From positions 79,307-143,306 of the forward strand of contig JAUVXV010000011.1 in the NCBI GenBank assembly GCA_030603365.1: a stretch of 64,000 nt of DNA, read 5' to 3'. A program made the translations under genes and the position numbers. Below the pieces are notes generated by a model. The model did no database searches and was not told the origin of the DNA. It was given only the letters and a program-made list of their open reading frames with translations. This document shows, in pieces, positions 8,362 to 16,152 of this stretch; within the stretch, counting starts at the first letter, position 1, and each line of letters opens with the position of its first letter. Origin of the DNA: Candidatus Heimdallarchaeota archaeon. GTDB lineage: Archaea; Asgardarchaeota; Heimdallarchaeia; Heimdallarchaeales; Heimdallarchaeaceae.

Positions 8362-9000
8362 CTAGAATGTGGCTTTGATTTCCTCATCAAGTTTTTTGAC
8401 TTTCTCTTCTACACCCTCAATTAAGCCTTCAAGTTCCGCATGCATCTTCTCGGCATATTCTGCATCTTTATTCTTGATCCAACCGAGATTGATTTCTACA
8501 TTATGCATAGCACTTTTTAGACCAGTTAAAGCACAAAGAGCACCAACACCGATATCAGAAAGAGCTTGTTTGTTACCTTTGGTTCCCATCTCAAGATGTA
8601 GTTCAATCACTTTTCTACAGTCTTTAACTGTTTCAAGGGGAACTTCAGCAGCAACTTTGTATTCAGCTAAGATTTTTGCTGAACGAGCAGCTTTTTCTTC
8701 TTCAGTGTCTTTTGGCATTCCAAACGCCTTGATTACACCACTAAAGGCATTAGCATCTTTATCAGTAAGTTCGGTTAATTTGATTCGAAGTGCTTCTGTT
8801 TTTTCTAGTTTTGCTTTAAAGAATTCTTCTACATCTTCATAGCCTTGTTTACCAATAGTTAATCGAGCAACCATACTACCAAGGGCAGCTCCCATAGCTC
8901 CAGCTATACAAGCTGCAGATCCACCACCTGGTGCAGGAGCATCACTAGCTAGTTCATCTAAAAATTCTGTTATTACTTTCTCAATAAGCATTTTACTCAT
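8362..9000 (-). CDS. Formimidoyltetrahydrofolate cyclodeaminase / methenyl-THF cyclohydrolase family
   Basis: This roughly 212-residue all-helical protein begins with the family signature ASDAPAPGGGSAACIAGAM (phosphate/folate-binding loop) and matches the FTCD C-terminal domain in length. It would convert 5-formimino-THF to 5,10-methenyl-THF plus ammonia, the second step of formimino-group recovery in histidine or purine breakdown. The gene overlaps the end of the formimidoyltransferase gene by a few bases. ATGs at 9009, 9000 and 8991 are all possible; the last two suit the family's usual short leader. Here the two activities are separate genes, unlike the animal fusion enzyme. Confidence 0.87.
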   Translation of the reverse strand: MSKMLIEKVITEFLDELASDAPAPGGGSAACIAGAMGAALGSMVARLTIGKQGYEDVEEFFKAKLEKTEALRIKLTELTDKDANAFSGVIKAFGMPKDTEEEKAARSAKILAEYKVAAEVPLETVKDCRKVIELHLEMGTKGNKQALSDIGVGALCALTGLKSAMHNVEINLGWIKNKDAEYAEKMHAELEGLIEGVEEKVKKLDEEIKATF

Positions 9001-9913
9001 CTTGTTCATCTTCTGTAAAAATTCTTTTTTCTATAATCTGATTTCTGTCAAAATTGTTCAATTGTAAAGAGCTTTCAGCAGCATCAAGGAGTGCATCTAA
9101 AGGTAGCATACCATAGATTTCTGACTCAGTTACTGCAACTCCGTATCGCTCAGCTTCTCTTTTAACCATATCAAAAACTCTGTGTAAAGGAGTACCTGTA
9201 TAATTAGTCACATTCATCGATACCTGAACTACTCCTCGTTCCTCAATATTCATAGCACCTGCTTGAATATATCTCAAACCACCACCTGAGTGTCTTATGT
9301 TTCGAGCAATTGCTTTGGCAATATCCATGTCGTTAGTATCAAGATAAATGTTGTACGCAATTAAGAAGTTTCTCGCTCCGATATTTATTGCACCAGCTGT
9401 TTCATGGGTTTGTCTTTTACCAAAATCTGGTATATAATCATCGTTTGTAGCTATCTCTTCCTTCAATTGTTCATACTGGAAAGATTTTGTTCTGTAATTC
9501 TGAAGAACTGCTCTATTGGGATTTTCTGTAGCATCACCATACAAATAAACTGGGATTTTCAAATCTTTTGCTATTTTTGCACCAAGTTTCTGTGCAAGTT
9601 TTGCACACTCTTCTAGAGTATAGTCAGAAACAGGTATGAATGGAATAACATCTGTAGAACCAAAACGATTGTGCTCTCCTTCATGTTCATTCATATCTAT
9701 TAATTCAGTAGCTTTTATACATCCTGCAAAAGCAGCTTTATAGCATTCGTTGGGTTCGCCAATAAATGTAATTACGGCTCGGTTATGATCAGGGTCCATT
9801 CTACTATCTAAGAGAGTAATCTTACCTGCTTTCTTAATAGATTCAAGAATTTGATCAATAACCTCTTGCCTTCTACCTTCTGAAAAGTTAGGAACACATT
9901 CAACTAAAGGCAT
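8993..9913 (-). CDS. ftcD: Glutamate formimidoyltransferase
   Basis: The 306-residue protein starts MPLVECVPNFSEG, the diagnostic N terminus of this family. It also holds DPDHNRAVITF and the NIGARNFLIAYN block of the folate-binding half. It transfers the formimino group from N-formimino-L-glutamate to tetrahydrofolate in the cytosol. The ATG at 9913 is chosen because AAGGTGA lies four bases upstream; a longer frame to 9937 would add an unrelated leader. It overlaps the cyclodeaminase gene, so the two steps are probably translated together. No histidine-degradation genes are nearby, so the source of formiminoglutamate is unclear. Confidence 0.92.
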   Translation of the reverse strand: MPLVECVPNFSEGRRQEVIDQILESIKKAGKITLLDSRMDPDHNRAVITFIGEPNECYKAAFAGCIKATELIDMNEHEGEHNRFGSTDVIPFIPVSDYTLEECAKLAQKLGAKIAKDLKIPVYLYGDATENPNRAVLQNYRTKSFQYEQLKEEIATNDDYIPDFGKRQTHETAGAINIGARNFLIAYNIYLDTNDMDIAKAIARNIRHSGGGLRYIQAGAMNIEERGVVQVSMNVTNYTGTPLHRVFDMVKREAERYGVAVTESEIYGMLPLDALLDAAESSLQLNNFDRNQIIEKRIFTEDEQDE

Positions 9914-10005
9914 ATTTTCACCTTGTGTTAGCAACAATAAAATGAATATATATATCTTAGCATGAAGCTTTGAATCATTTAAAAAGAATGAAAAGAAGGG
10001 GTAAG

Positions 10006-11310
10006 TTAGAGATTTTTGATAATTTCTCTGAGAAGATTCATTCCTTCATCGATTTCTTCTTTATTTACATTCAGATAAGGTCGAAATCGAATAGTCTTTT
10101 CACCACAACCAAGAAGCAGGAATTCTTTGTCATAAGCTTGAGTTAGTATTTTATCTCGCATTTCTGAAGAAGGTAAATCAAAAGCAATCATCAAACCTAA
10201 ACCACGAGCATTTGACACCTTATCAGGAAATTCTTCTTGTAGCTCGTAGGTTTGTTTAAGCATATACTCACCCCTTTTTGCTGCATTATCAACGAGCTTT
10301 TCTTTCTCTATAATTTCAAGATACTTATTTGCTCGAAACATATCTACAAGATTTCCACCAAAAGTACTATTAATTCTACTACTCTCCTCGAAGACATTAT
10401 TTTCTATTTCTTTTACTCTGTTTGAAGCTAGTATTCCACTGACTTGCAACTTTTTACCAAAACTGATTATGTCAGGATTAGCTTTTTCAAAGTGCTCAAA
10501 TGCCCAAAATTTACCAGTCAATCCTACTCCTGTTTGAATTTCATCGTAAATTAAAAGAAAGTCATGCTTATCAGCCATTTCACGTAATTTTTGGAAGAAT
10601 TGGGGACGAAGATGATTATCTCCACCTTCGGATTGTATGGGTTCGACTATCAAGCAAGCAATATCATCACCATACATGTCTATCGCATCATGTATTTCTT
10701 GACAACTTTTTTCCTCAGCCATTACAATTTGTTCAAAATTATCTTCAATAGGGAAAGTAACTTTAGGGCTGGAGACTCGAGGCCATTTGAATTTTGGAAA
10801 ATATTTTATCTTTCTAGAATCGAAGGTATTAGTTAAACTAAGAGTATAACCTGAACGTCCATGAAAAGCTTGCTCAAAATGAATTACCTTACTCCCAACT
10901 TCATCTTCAAAACCTTTCTTGAAATTATTCCTAACCTTCCAATCAAAAGATGCTTTAAGTGCATTTTCAACAGCAAGAGCTCCTCCACTAATTAAGAACA
11001 AGTTAGGGAGAAAATCAGGTATTCCAACTCGACCAAAAGTTTCAACAAAATCACCCATCTCGTCTGTATAAAAATCTGAACTGCTTGGTTTATTTACAGC
11101 TACAGATGCAAGTTGATTCAGAAATTCTTTCTCAAGCATATCTGGATGATTAAACCCAACTGGAGATGAAGCAAAGAACGAAAAGAAATCTAAGAATGAT
11201 TTACCAGATTTCTTATCAACAAGTCTACATCCTTGACTTTTTTCTAAATCAACAATCATGTTAAAACCGTCAGCAAGCATATATTTTCCTATTTTCTCGA
11301 TAGCATCCAT
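10006..11310 (-). CDS. lat: L-lysine 6-aminotransferase (class III aminotransferase)
   Basis: The 434-residue protein is a PLP-dependent class III aminotransferase. The start (CRLVDKKSGKSFLDFFSFF), the PLP lysine motif ISFGKKLQVSGI and the INSTFGGNLVDMFRA block match lysine-epsilon aminotransferases rather than ornithine or GABA enzymes. It would convert L-lysine plus 2-oxoglutarate to 2-aminoadipate semialdehyde plus glutamate. AGGAG lies about eight bases before the ATG. No aminoadipate-semialdehyde dehydrogenase or other lysine gene is adjacent. A palindromic TTTATAAA 40 bases upstream probably serves as its promoter and is shared with a structured RNA transcribed the other way. Confidence 0.9.
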   Translation of the reverse strand: MDAIEKIGKYMLADGFNMIVDLEKSQGCRLVDKKSGKSFLDFFSFFASSPVGFNHPDMLEKEFLNQLASVAVNKPSSSDFYTDEMGDFVETFGRVGIPDFLPNLFLISGGALAVENALKASFDWKVRNNFKKGFEDEVGSKVIHFEQAFHGRSGYTLSLTNTFDSRKIKYFPKFKWPRVSSPKVTFPIEDNFEQIVMAEEKSCQEIHDAIDMYGDDIACLIVEPIQSEGGDNHLRPQFFQKLREMADKHDFLLIYDEIQTGVGLTGKFWAFEHFEKANPDIISFGKKLQVSGILASNRVKEIENNVFEESSRINSTFGGNLVDMFRANKYLEIIEKEKLVDNAAKRGEYMLKQTYELQEEFPDKVSNARGLGLMIAFDLPSSEMRDKILTQAYDKEFLLLGCGEKTIRFRPYLNVNKEEIDEGMNLLREIIKNL

Positions 11311-11348
11311 TTACAGAACTCTCCTATGAGAGCATAAAAATTTGAATG

Positions 11349-11356
11349 TTTATAAA
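11349..11356. promoter_or_regulatory. Palindromic TATA box serving both directions
   Basis: TTTATAAA is its own reverse complement. On the minus strand it lies about 38 bases before the lat start codon; on the plus strand it is about 25 bases before the predicted start of the structured RNA. No other TATA-like site is as well placed for either unit. Confidence 0.5.
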
Positions 11357-11377
11357 TTGAACTGAATGACATCAAAA

Positions 11378-11502
11378 GGTGGTGGAAAATGCCGATATGA
11401 AAGAGGAAATTTGAGTGGCTTATCAAACGGAGCGTTCGACCACTCATCCATCCTCTAGGGCAAGGGGTGCCTATCGGCAGTTACACAATGATTTTTCTTT
11501 TT
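11378..11502 (+). ncRNA. Unidentified structured RNA candidate
   Basis: Four nested or adjacent helices are visible. P1 pairs TGCCGATA (11390-11397) with TATCGGCA (11472-11479). P2 pairs AGAGGA (11402-11407) with TCCTCT (11451-11456). P3 pairs GAGTGG (11413-11418) with CCACTC (11440-11445), capped by an AACG/CGTT hairpin (11426-11436). P4 is a GGCA/TGCC hairpin (11459-11471) next to the closing strand of P1. A TATA box at 11349-11356 would start transcription near 11378, and a T-run (11491-11502) would end it. GC content is far above the surroundings, as for stable RNAs in AT-rich archaea. It is not a tRNA (no T-arm, no 7-bp acceptor plus T8) and matches no riboswitch I know. ACA trinucleotides just past P1 leave open a guide RNA of H/ACA type. 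Confidence 0.55.
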
Positions 11503-11591
11503 AAATAGATTCTAATAGTTCTATCCGCAATTGTTAGAAACATTTTAGAAGTTCTTTTGGCAATTTTTTATACTTAAAAAGTTCTAAACGG

Positions 11592-12455
11592 ATGAGTACT
11601 ATGCGAGAAATCAAAATGTATGTTGGTTGTACGGGTTTTAACTATGAAGATTGGAAAGCACAGCATGGTTCTTTTTACCCACCTAAAATTGACAGATTTG
11701 ATTTACTTGAATTCTATTCTACACAATTCACTACTTGTGAGATTAATTCTACGTTCTATGCATTTCCAAAATTAGAAACTACTATTAGGTGGGCTAAATC
11801 ACTTCCTGATGATTTTGTTCTAACCGCAAAAATACCCAAATCAATATGTCAAGCTGATCTTCTTTCAGGTGTTGAGAAACCTCTAAATGATTTCTTAAAA
11901 ATTTTGCATCCTTTGAAGAAGAATTTAGGACCTCTAGTTATGCAACTTAAACCTAGTTTTGAAAAGAATGAAACAAATCTAGAACAAATTGTTGATTTCA
12001 TCGATTTTTTCCCTCATAATAACTATGAATTAATAATGGAGTTTAGACATTCAACTTGGTTCAATGAAGAAACATATGACTTACTCAATGAGAAGAAACT
12101 TGGAATCGTTAGTTCTTATCTTCCTTACATTAAATTTAATCTCTTTGAAGAAGTAAAAAAAGAGCATTTCTATCTAAGGCTGATAGGTTCTCACCAACAA
12201 CAAATTGGGTTAGGTAAGGAACTTAAAGACAGAACAAATTACATGGAAGAAACAGCTGATAATCTTCTACAAGCTTACCAAAACAATTCTAACAAATCAA
12301 CAGGATATGTGTTTATCAACAATCATTTTTCAGGGTATGCACCACCAGCTGCTAGAAAATTCAAAGAAATGTTACAAGAAAGGGATATTTCGATAGTTGA
12401 ACCAGCAAACACTGTGTTTAAGGGACAGCAAAAACTAGCAGATTTCTTTGGTTAA
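11592..12455 (+). CDS. DUF72 family protein
   Basis: The 287-residue protein matches the DUF72 (YecE-like) TIM-barrel family. Its start, YVGCTGFNYEDWK, is followed by FYSTQFTTCEINSTFYAFP and FVLTAKIPKSI, and later by LIMEFRHSTWF and YVFINNHFSGYAP, all in family order. The biochemical role of the family is not established. A TATA-like TTTTATACTT about 25 bases before the ATG indicates its own promoter and a near-leaderless message; ATG at 11601 is also possible. It is isolated between the structured RNA and a convergent membrane gene. Confidence 0.85.
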   Translation: MSTMREIKMYVGCTGFNYEDWKAQHGSFYPPKIDRFDLLEFYSTQFTTCEINSTFYAFPKLETTIRWAKSLPDDFVLTAKIPKSICQADLLSGVEKPLNDFLKILHPLKKNLGPLVMQLKPSFEKNETNLEQIVDFIDFFPHNNYELIMEFRHSTWFNEETYDLLNEKKLGIVSSYLPYIKFNLFEEVKKEHFYLRLIGSHQQQIGLGKELKDRTNYMEETADNLLQAYQNNSNKSTGYVFINNHFSGYAPPAARKFKEMLQERDISIVEPANTVFKGQQKLADFFG

Positions 12456-12623
12456 GCTTGATAGCACTTTTTTTTAATATGTTTCTTAAAAAGTTAGATA
12501 GACACTCTTCATTATCCCTTTGTATATCTCTAAATTCAATGTCATTTTCTAAATAATATTTCTATATGCTAAAGTGTAAATTTGTTTTTGAAGTAATTTT
12601 ATGACAAAAAAAAATGCTTGTTA

Positions 12624-13232
12624 TTATTCATTATGTGAATCCACAAGGATTTGAAATCCACAAAATGTGCAGAATTTATTTTGAACCAATTGTTTTGTTC
12701 CACATTTACTACAGAAGAAAAACCTTTGTTGTTTTAAGAAAGAATGGGTTGTAGTAGATGAACCATACTCTATTTCTCTCTTAAAAGGTTTAACTTTGAA
12801 TCCTCCTGTTATCGCTCCTCCTGCAATTATACTTGCCGGAAGAAGAAAGGTATACAAGAACCAAAGGATAATCACAATCCAACTCCAAACAATATACCAA
12901 GTAGAATACCAACCCCAAATGATAGAATAGTAGATCATTAAAGCTAATCCTCCTCCAAATGTGACTATTGCGTTTGGTGCGATTATCATAACAACATCTC
13001 CTTTCTGTCTAACAAATAATCCTGAAACTAAACCAGAAATGAGAAAGATAATTAGTCCAAGAATTGTGAAAAACCAAACCCAAACCCCTGCTTCATAGCT
13101 AGTTGCATAGCTGAAAAACCAAACCATAGCAACAAAGTACGTACTAGAAATCGCTAGACCAATTATTATCCCCAAGAAAGGATAGAGAAAACTTTTGAAG
13201 GATTTTTCATTTTGTTCTGTTCTTCTATTCAT
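12624..13232 (-). CDS. Four-helix membrane protein with C-terminal zinc ribbon
   Basis: Residues 15-150 hold four predicted membrane helices separated by short loops. A basic linker leads to a C-terminal zinc ribbon (CSKCGTKQLVQNKFCTFCG). Unlike the other zinc-ribbon membrane proteins in this window, the linker is short and not Pro/Gln-rich. The ribbon should face the cytoplasm and could mediate protein contacts. No function is assigned. The gene is convergent with the DUF72 gene and divergent from the NosD gene at 13455. Confidence 0.7.
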   Translation of the reverse strand: MNRRTEQNEKSFKSFLYPFLGIIIGLAISSTYFVAMVWFFSYATSYEAGVWVWFFTILGLIIFLISGLVSGLFVRQKGDVVMIIAPNAIVTFGGGLALMIYYSIIWGWYSTWYIVWSWIVIILWFLYTFLLPASIIAGGAITGGFKVKPFKREIEYGSSTTTHSFLKQQRFFFCSKCGTKQLVQNKFCTFCGFQILVDSHNE

Positions 13233-13454
13233 ATCACTTCACCTAAAATTTCCTTTTTCTAAACTGTTAAGTGTCTTCTTGAAACTATATAAGGTTTTTT
13301 TATTAATCAAATGATAGTGTTAATTTAACGTATTAAAACCTCTAGAACCATTCTGTAACAACTATAATTTCGCTTTTAGGCAAAAGTTTCTTCGACAATG
13401 AACTTTAAATAAAAAAAATGGAAAAGCTAATGATTTGAAGAAAGAGGTTTTTTA

Positions 13455-14861
13455 ATGAAAAAAACTAGAAAAAAAGTCTCATTAGTATTAGTTTTAGTTC
13501 TTTTAGTTCAATTCCTTACAATATCTATTCAAGCATCTCAAATACTGTATGAGCGTGGTGAATCGTCTGAAGATAACAAAATCTATTCGTATACAATATC
13601 AAGTATATTAGAAATTGATGAAGATAATGATTTTATTTCATATGGTTTTAATGGTTCAGGAACAGAAGTAGACCCTTATCGAATTGAAAATCTAAACATT
13701 ACAACATCAGAAGACCATTGTATATTTATCAATAACGTCTCAAAATATTTTGTAATCCAAAATTGTTATCTGGATAGTGGTAGAAGTGCAATTCATCTGT
13801 ATTATATAGCTCATGGAATAGGGTTAATTTTCAATAATACTTGTTGCAATAATTATGAAGCAACAGGAAGTTATGGGGAAATATACGGATACGGTATGGA
13901 AATCCAGGGTGCTCCTGGAACAACAATAATTGAAAATACTTGTTACAGTAATGATATATTCGGAATTCTAATTAGTGAATCACCGAATTCAGAAATCCAA
14001 AATAATCATTGTTATAATAACACTGAATCAGGTATTCTTGTTTTAACTTCTGATGAAACATTGGTAGAGGATAATATTTGTCATAATAATACTCTATATG
14101 GTATAGAACTATACGGACGTTACGGTTATTCATACTGGGATACATCCAATGATTGCACAGTTAAATCCAATATATGTTATGATAATTCAGCTGGAATTTC
14201 AATGTTTGGGGTGAATAATACAATTGAAGGAAATTTATGTTATGATAATGAATATGGTATAACTATACTTAGTGATAAAAGCTTAATCCTGAGTAATACT
14301 TTGAGAAACAATGAATATGGAGCTTATCTAGATGGACGAGCTTTAGTGGTATATAATAATACGTTTGATTCCAATAATATTAATGGTGTTTATTGTTATT
14401 TGTATAGGTCAATAATTCTCTATAACACAATTAAAAATAACATAGATTATGGATTTTTATTTGAGGCAGCATTAAAAAATACAATCTACTATAACTGTTT
14501 CACTCAAAATAATTTAGAGAGTAGTTCTCAAGCATACGACTCAAGAGATGACAATGATTGGTTTCACGAAGATTCGAAAATTGGCAACTACTGGGATGAT
14601 CTTGGTGATTCAAATGAGTACCTAATAGCTGGTTCCGGAGAAGCTAAAGATGAATATCCTTTAAACTCTTGTTTCTCTGAATTAGGACCGATTCCACCAA
14701 TTCCAGAAATACCAGATATATTTGAAGACATCGATAGGATCATGAAATTCATCCTAAATGTTCTTTATAGTGTTATTGGAATATCAGTTATTGTTGCAAT
14801 AATTGTTGGCTTAATCGTGCTAAGAAAATATTGGAAAAGAAAAAACAAAGACAGCATTTAA
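13455..14861 (+). CDS. NosD-like right-handed beta-helix surface protein
   Basis: This 468-residue protein has an N-terminal signal peptide (residues 1-28). A short lead domain has a FISYGFNGSGTEVDPYRIEN block. Many parallel beta-helix turns follow, spaced about 22-24 residues (NxCxxNxxxGIxL type). A closing motif, GNYWDDLGD, precedes AKDEYPLNS. A single membrane helix near residues 437-460 is followed by a basic tail (RKYWKRKNK). It is probably anchored outside the cell with the helix domain exposed, perhaps binding or cleaving polysaccharide. No catalytic residues can be assigned. A TATA-like CTTTAAATAAA and a GAGG site precede the ATG. The same architecture recurs at 22751, 47847 and 58295. 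Confidence 0.8.
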   Translation: MKKTRKKVSLVLVLVLLVQFLTISIQASQILYERGESSEDNKIYSYTISSILEIDEDNDFISYGFNGSGTEVDPYRIENLNITTSEDHCIFINNVSKYFVIQNCYLDSGRSAIHLYYIAHGIGLIFNNTCCNNYEATGSYGEIYGYGMEIQGAPGTTIIENTCYSNDIFGILISESPNSEIQNNHCYNNTESGILVLTSDETLVEDNICHNNTLYGIELYGRYGYSYWDTSNDCTVKSNICYDNSAGISMFGVNNTIEGNLCYDNEYGITILSDKSLILSNTLRNNEYGAYLDGRALVVYNNTFDSNNINGVYCYLYRSIILYNTIKNNIDYGFLFEAALKNTIYYNCFTQNNLESSSQAYDSRDDNDWFHEDSKIGNYWDDLGDSNEYLIAGSGEAKDEYPLNSCFSELGPIPPIPEIPDIFEDIDRIMKFILNVLYSVIGISVIVAIIVGLIVLRKYWKRKNKDSI

Positions 14862-15015
14862 TAAAAATCTAGTCTTAGCAATTTGTTTATCATTTTCCGG
14901 AATATTAATTTTTTTAAATCCATTAAGAAAAATATAAAAGGTGGTCAAAAAAGATTAATCTAATCTAGAAGATGTTCATATAATCTAGAAAGTAAAATAT
15001 ACAGGATGATAAATT

Positions 15016-16125
15016 TTGACAGAAAAAAGTGTTTATTTGCATTCAATTGCAACAACTGTTCCTGAGAAATACTATACTCAAAAATTCGCTCTTAAGTATA
15101 TGAAAAAAATAGTCGCAGATACAGCTTATAAAAAAGTATTTCTGAATAAAGTATACAAAGGGACTGAAATCAGAAAGCGACATTCTGTTATTGATGATTA
15201 TGGAAAAGACCCCAGCGAATTCACTTTTTATCCCAAGAACAAGACACTTAGACCTGAACCTACAACTAAACAAAGAAACGATCTTTATGCAAAGGAAGCA
15301 CTTAGGCTAGGAAAACAAGCTGTCGAGAAACTATTCAAAGCAAACCCTAAGTTTGACAAGAGTAAAATCTCTCATGTTATAACAGTTACATGTACAGGTT
15401 TTGATGCTCCAGGACTTGATTATTTTATCGTTAAAGACTTCGATTTAAACCCCAGAATGGACAGATATATCCTTGGATTTATGGGATGTCAAGCTGCTAT
15501 CAATGCCTTGAAGCTAGCAAAGGATTTATGCCATTCAAATCCTGAAGCACGAGTTTTGATAGTCAATGTTGAATTATGTTCAGTACATCTACAACAACCA
15601 TGGAATACAGACCAAGTTATTGCTAATGCCATCTTTGCTGATGGTATTTCTGCTGCTCTTGTTTCCAGTGTTGAAAATGACTGTGAGGGAAGTAAATTTG
15701 TCTTACATGATTTTGCTACTGAAATTGTTCCAGGTACTGAAGAAGATATGGCGTGGAATATAGGTGATACTGGATTTGGAATGAAACTTACCTTAAATGT
15801 ACCAAGAGTTGTTAAAGCAAACATTGCCAGTATTCTTGAAGAGATTCTAGATAAAGCTAATAAAACTAAAGATGATATAAAAATTTGGGCAATTCATCCT
15901 GGTGGAAAAACTATTCTTACTAAATCCCAAGAAGCTTTAGACTTAACTCCTGAAGATCTTGATGCTTCATATCATGTCATGCATGAGTATGGTAATATGA
16001 GTTCAGCGACTATCATGTTTGTATTAGAACATATTTTGAAAGACAATGAGAAAAAAGGTCTAACTTTTACAACATCTTTTGGTCCAGGAATGACTATTGA
16101 ATCTGCATTGATGGAGAAAATATAA
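15016..16125 (+). CDS. Type III polyketide synthase (chalcone/stilbene synthase superfamily)
   Basis: The 369-residue length and motifs fit type III PKS enzymes. The catalytic triad is visible as Cys158 in GFMGCQAA, His294 in WAIHPGG and Asn327 in EYGNMSS. The GFGPG-like loop of the family appears as SFGPGMT near the C terminus. Such homodimers condense an acyl-CoA starter with malonyl-CoA units to make resorcinols, pyrones or chalcones. KAS III and HMG-CoA synthase share the fold, but the GNMSS context and HPGG favour PKS. The start is TTG with GGATGAT just upstream. It is convergent with the dehalogenase-like gene (27-base gap). No cyclase, methyltransferase or malonyl-CoA gene is adjacent. 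Archaeal examples are rare, so transfer from bacteria is likely. Confidence 0.88.
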   Translation: MTEKSVYLHSIATTVPEKYYTQKFALKYMKKIVADTAYKKVFLNKVYKGTEIRKRHSVIDDYGKDPSEFTFYPKNKTLRPEPTTKQRNDLYAKEALRLGKQAVEKLFKANPKFDKSKISHVITVTCTGFDAPGLDYFIVKDFDLNPRMDRYILGFMGCQAAINALKLAKDLCHSNPEARVLIVNVELCSVHLQQPWNTDQVIANAIFADGISAALVSSVENDCEGSKFVLHDFATEIVPGTEEDMAWNIGDTGFGMKLTLNVPRVVKANIASILEEILDKANKTKDDIKIWAIHPGGKTILTKSQEALDLTPEDLDASYHVMHEYGNMSSATIMFVLEHILKDNEKKGLTFTTSFGPGMTIESALMEKI

Positions 16126-16152
16126 GAAAAACAAAGAAAAAGGAGAAAAAGA

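Noticed and set aside
11390..11479. Structured RNA read as a tRNA on either strand
   Set aside because: The bases before the 3' strand of P1 do not form a T-arm, and neither strand has the 7-base acceptor plus T8 spacing.
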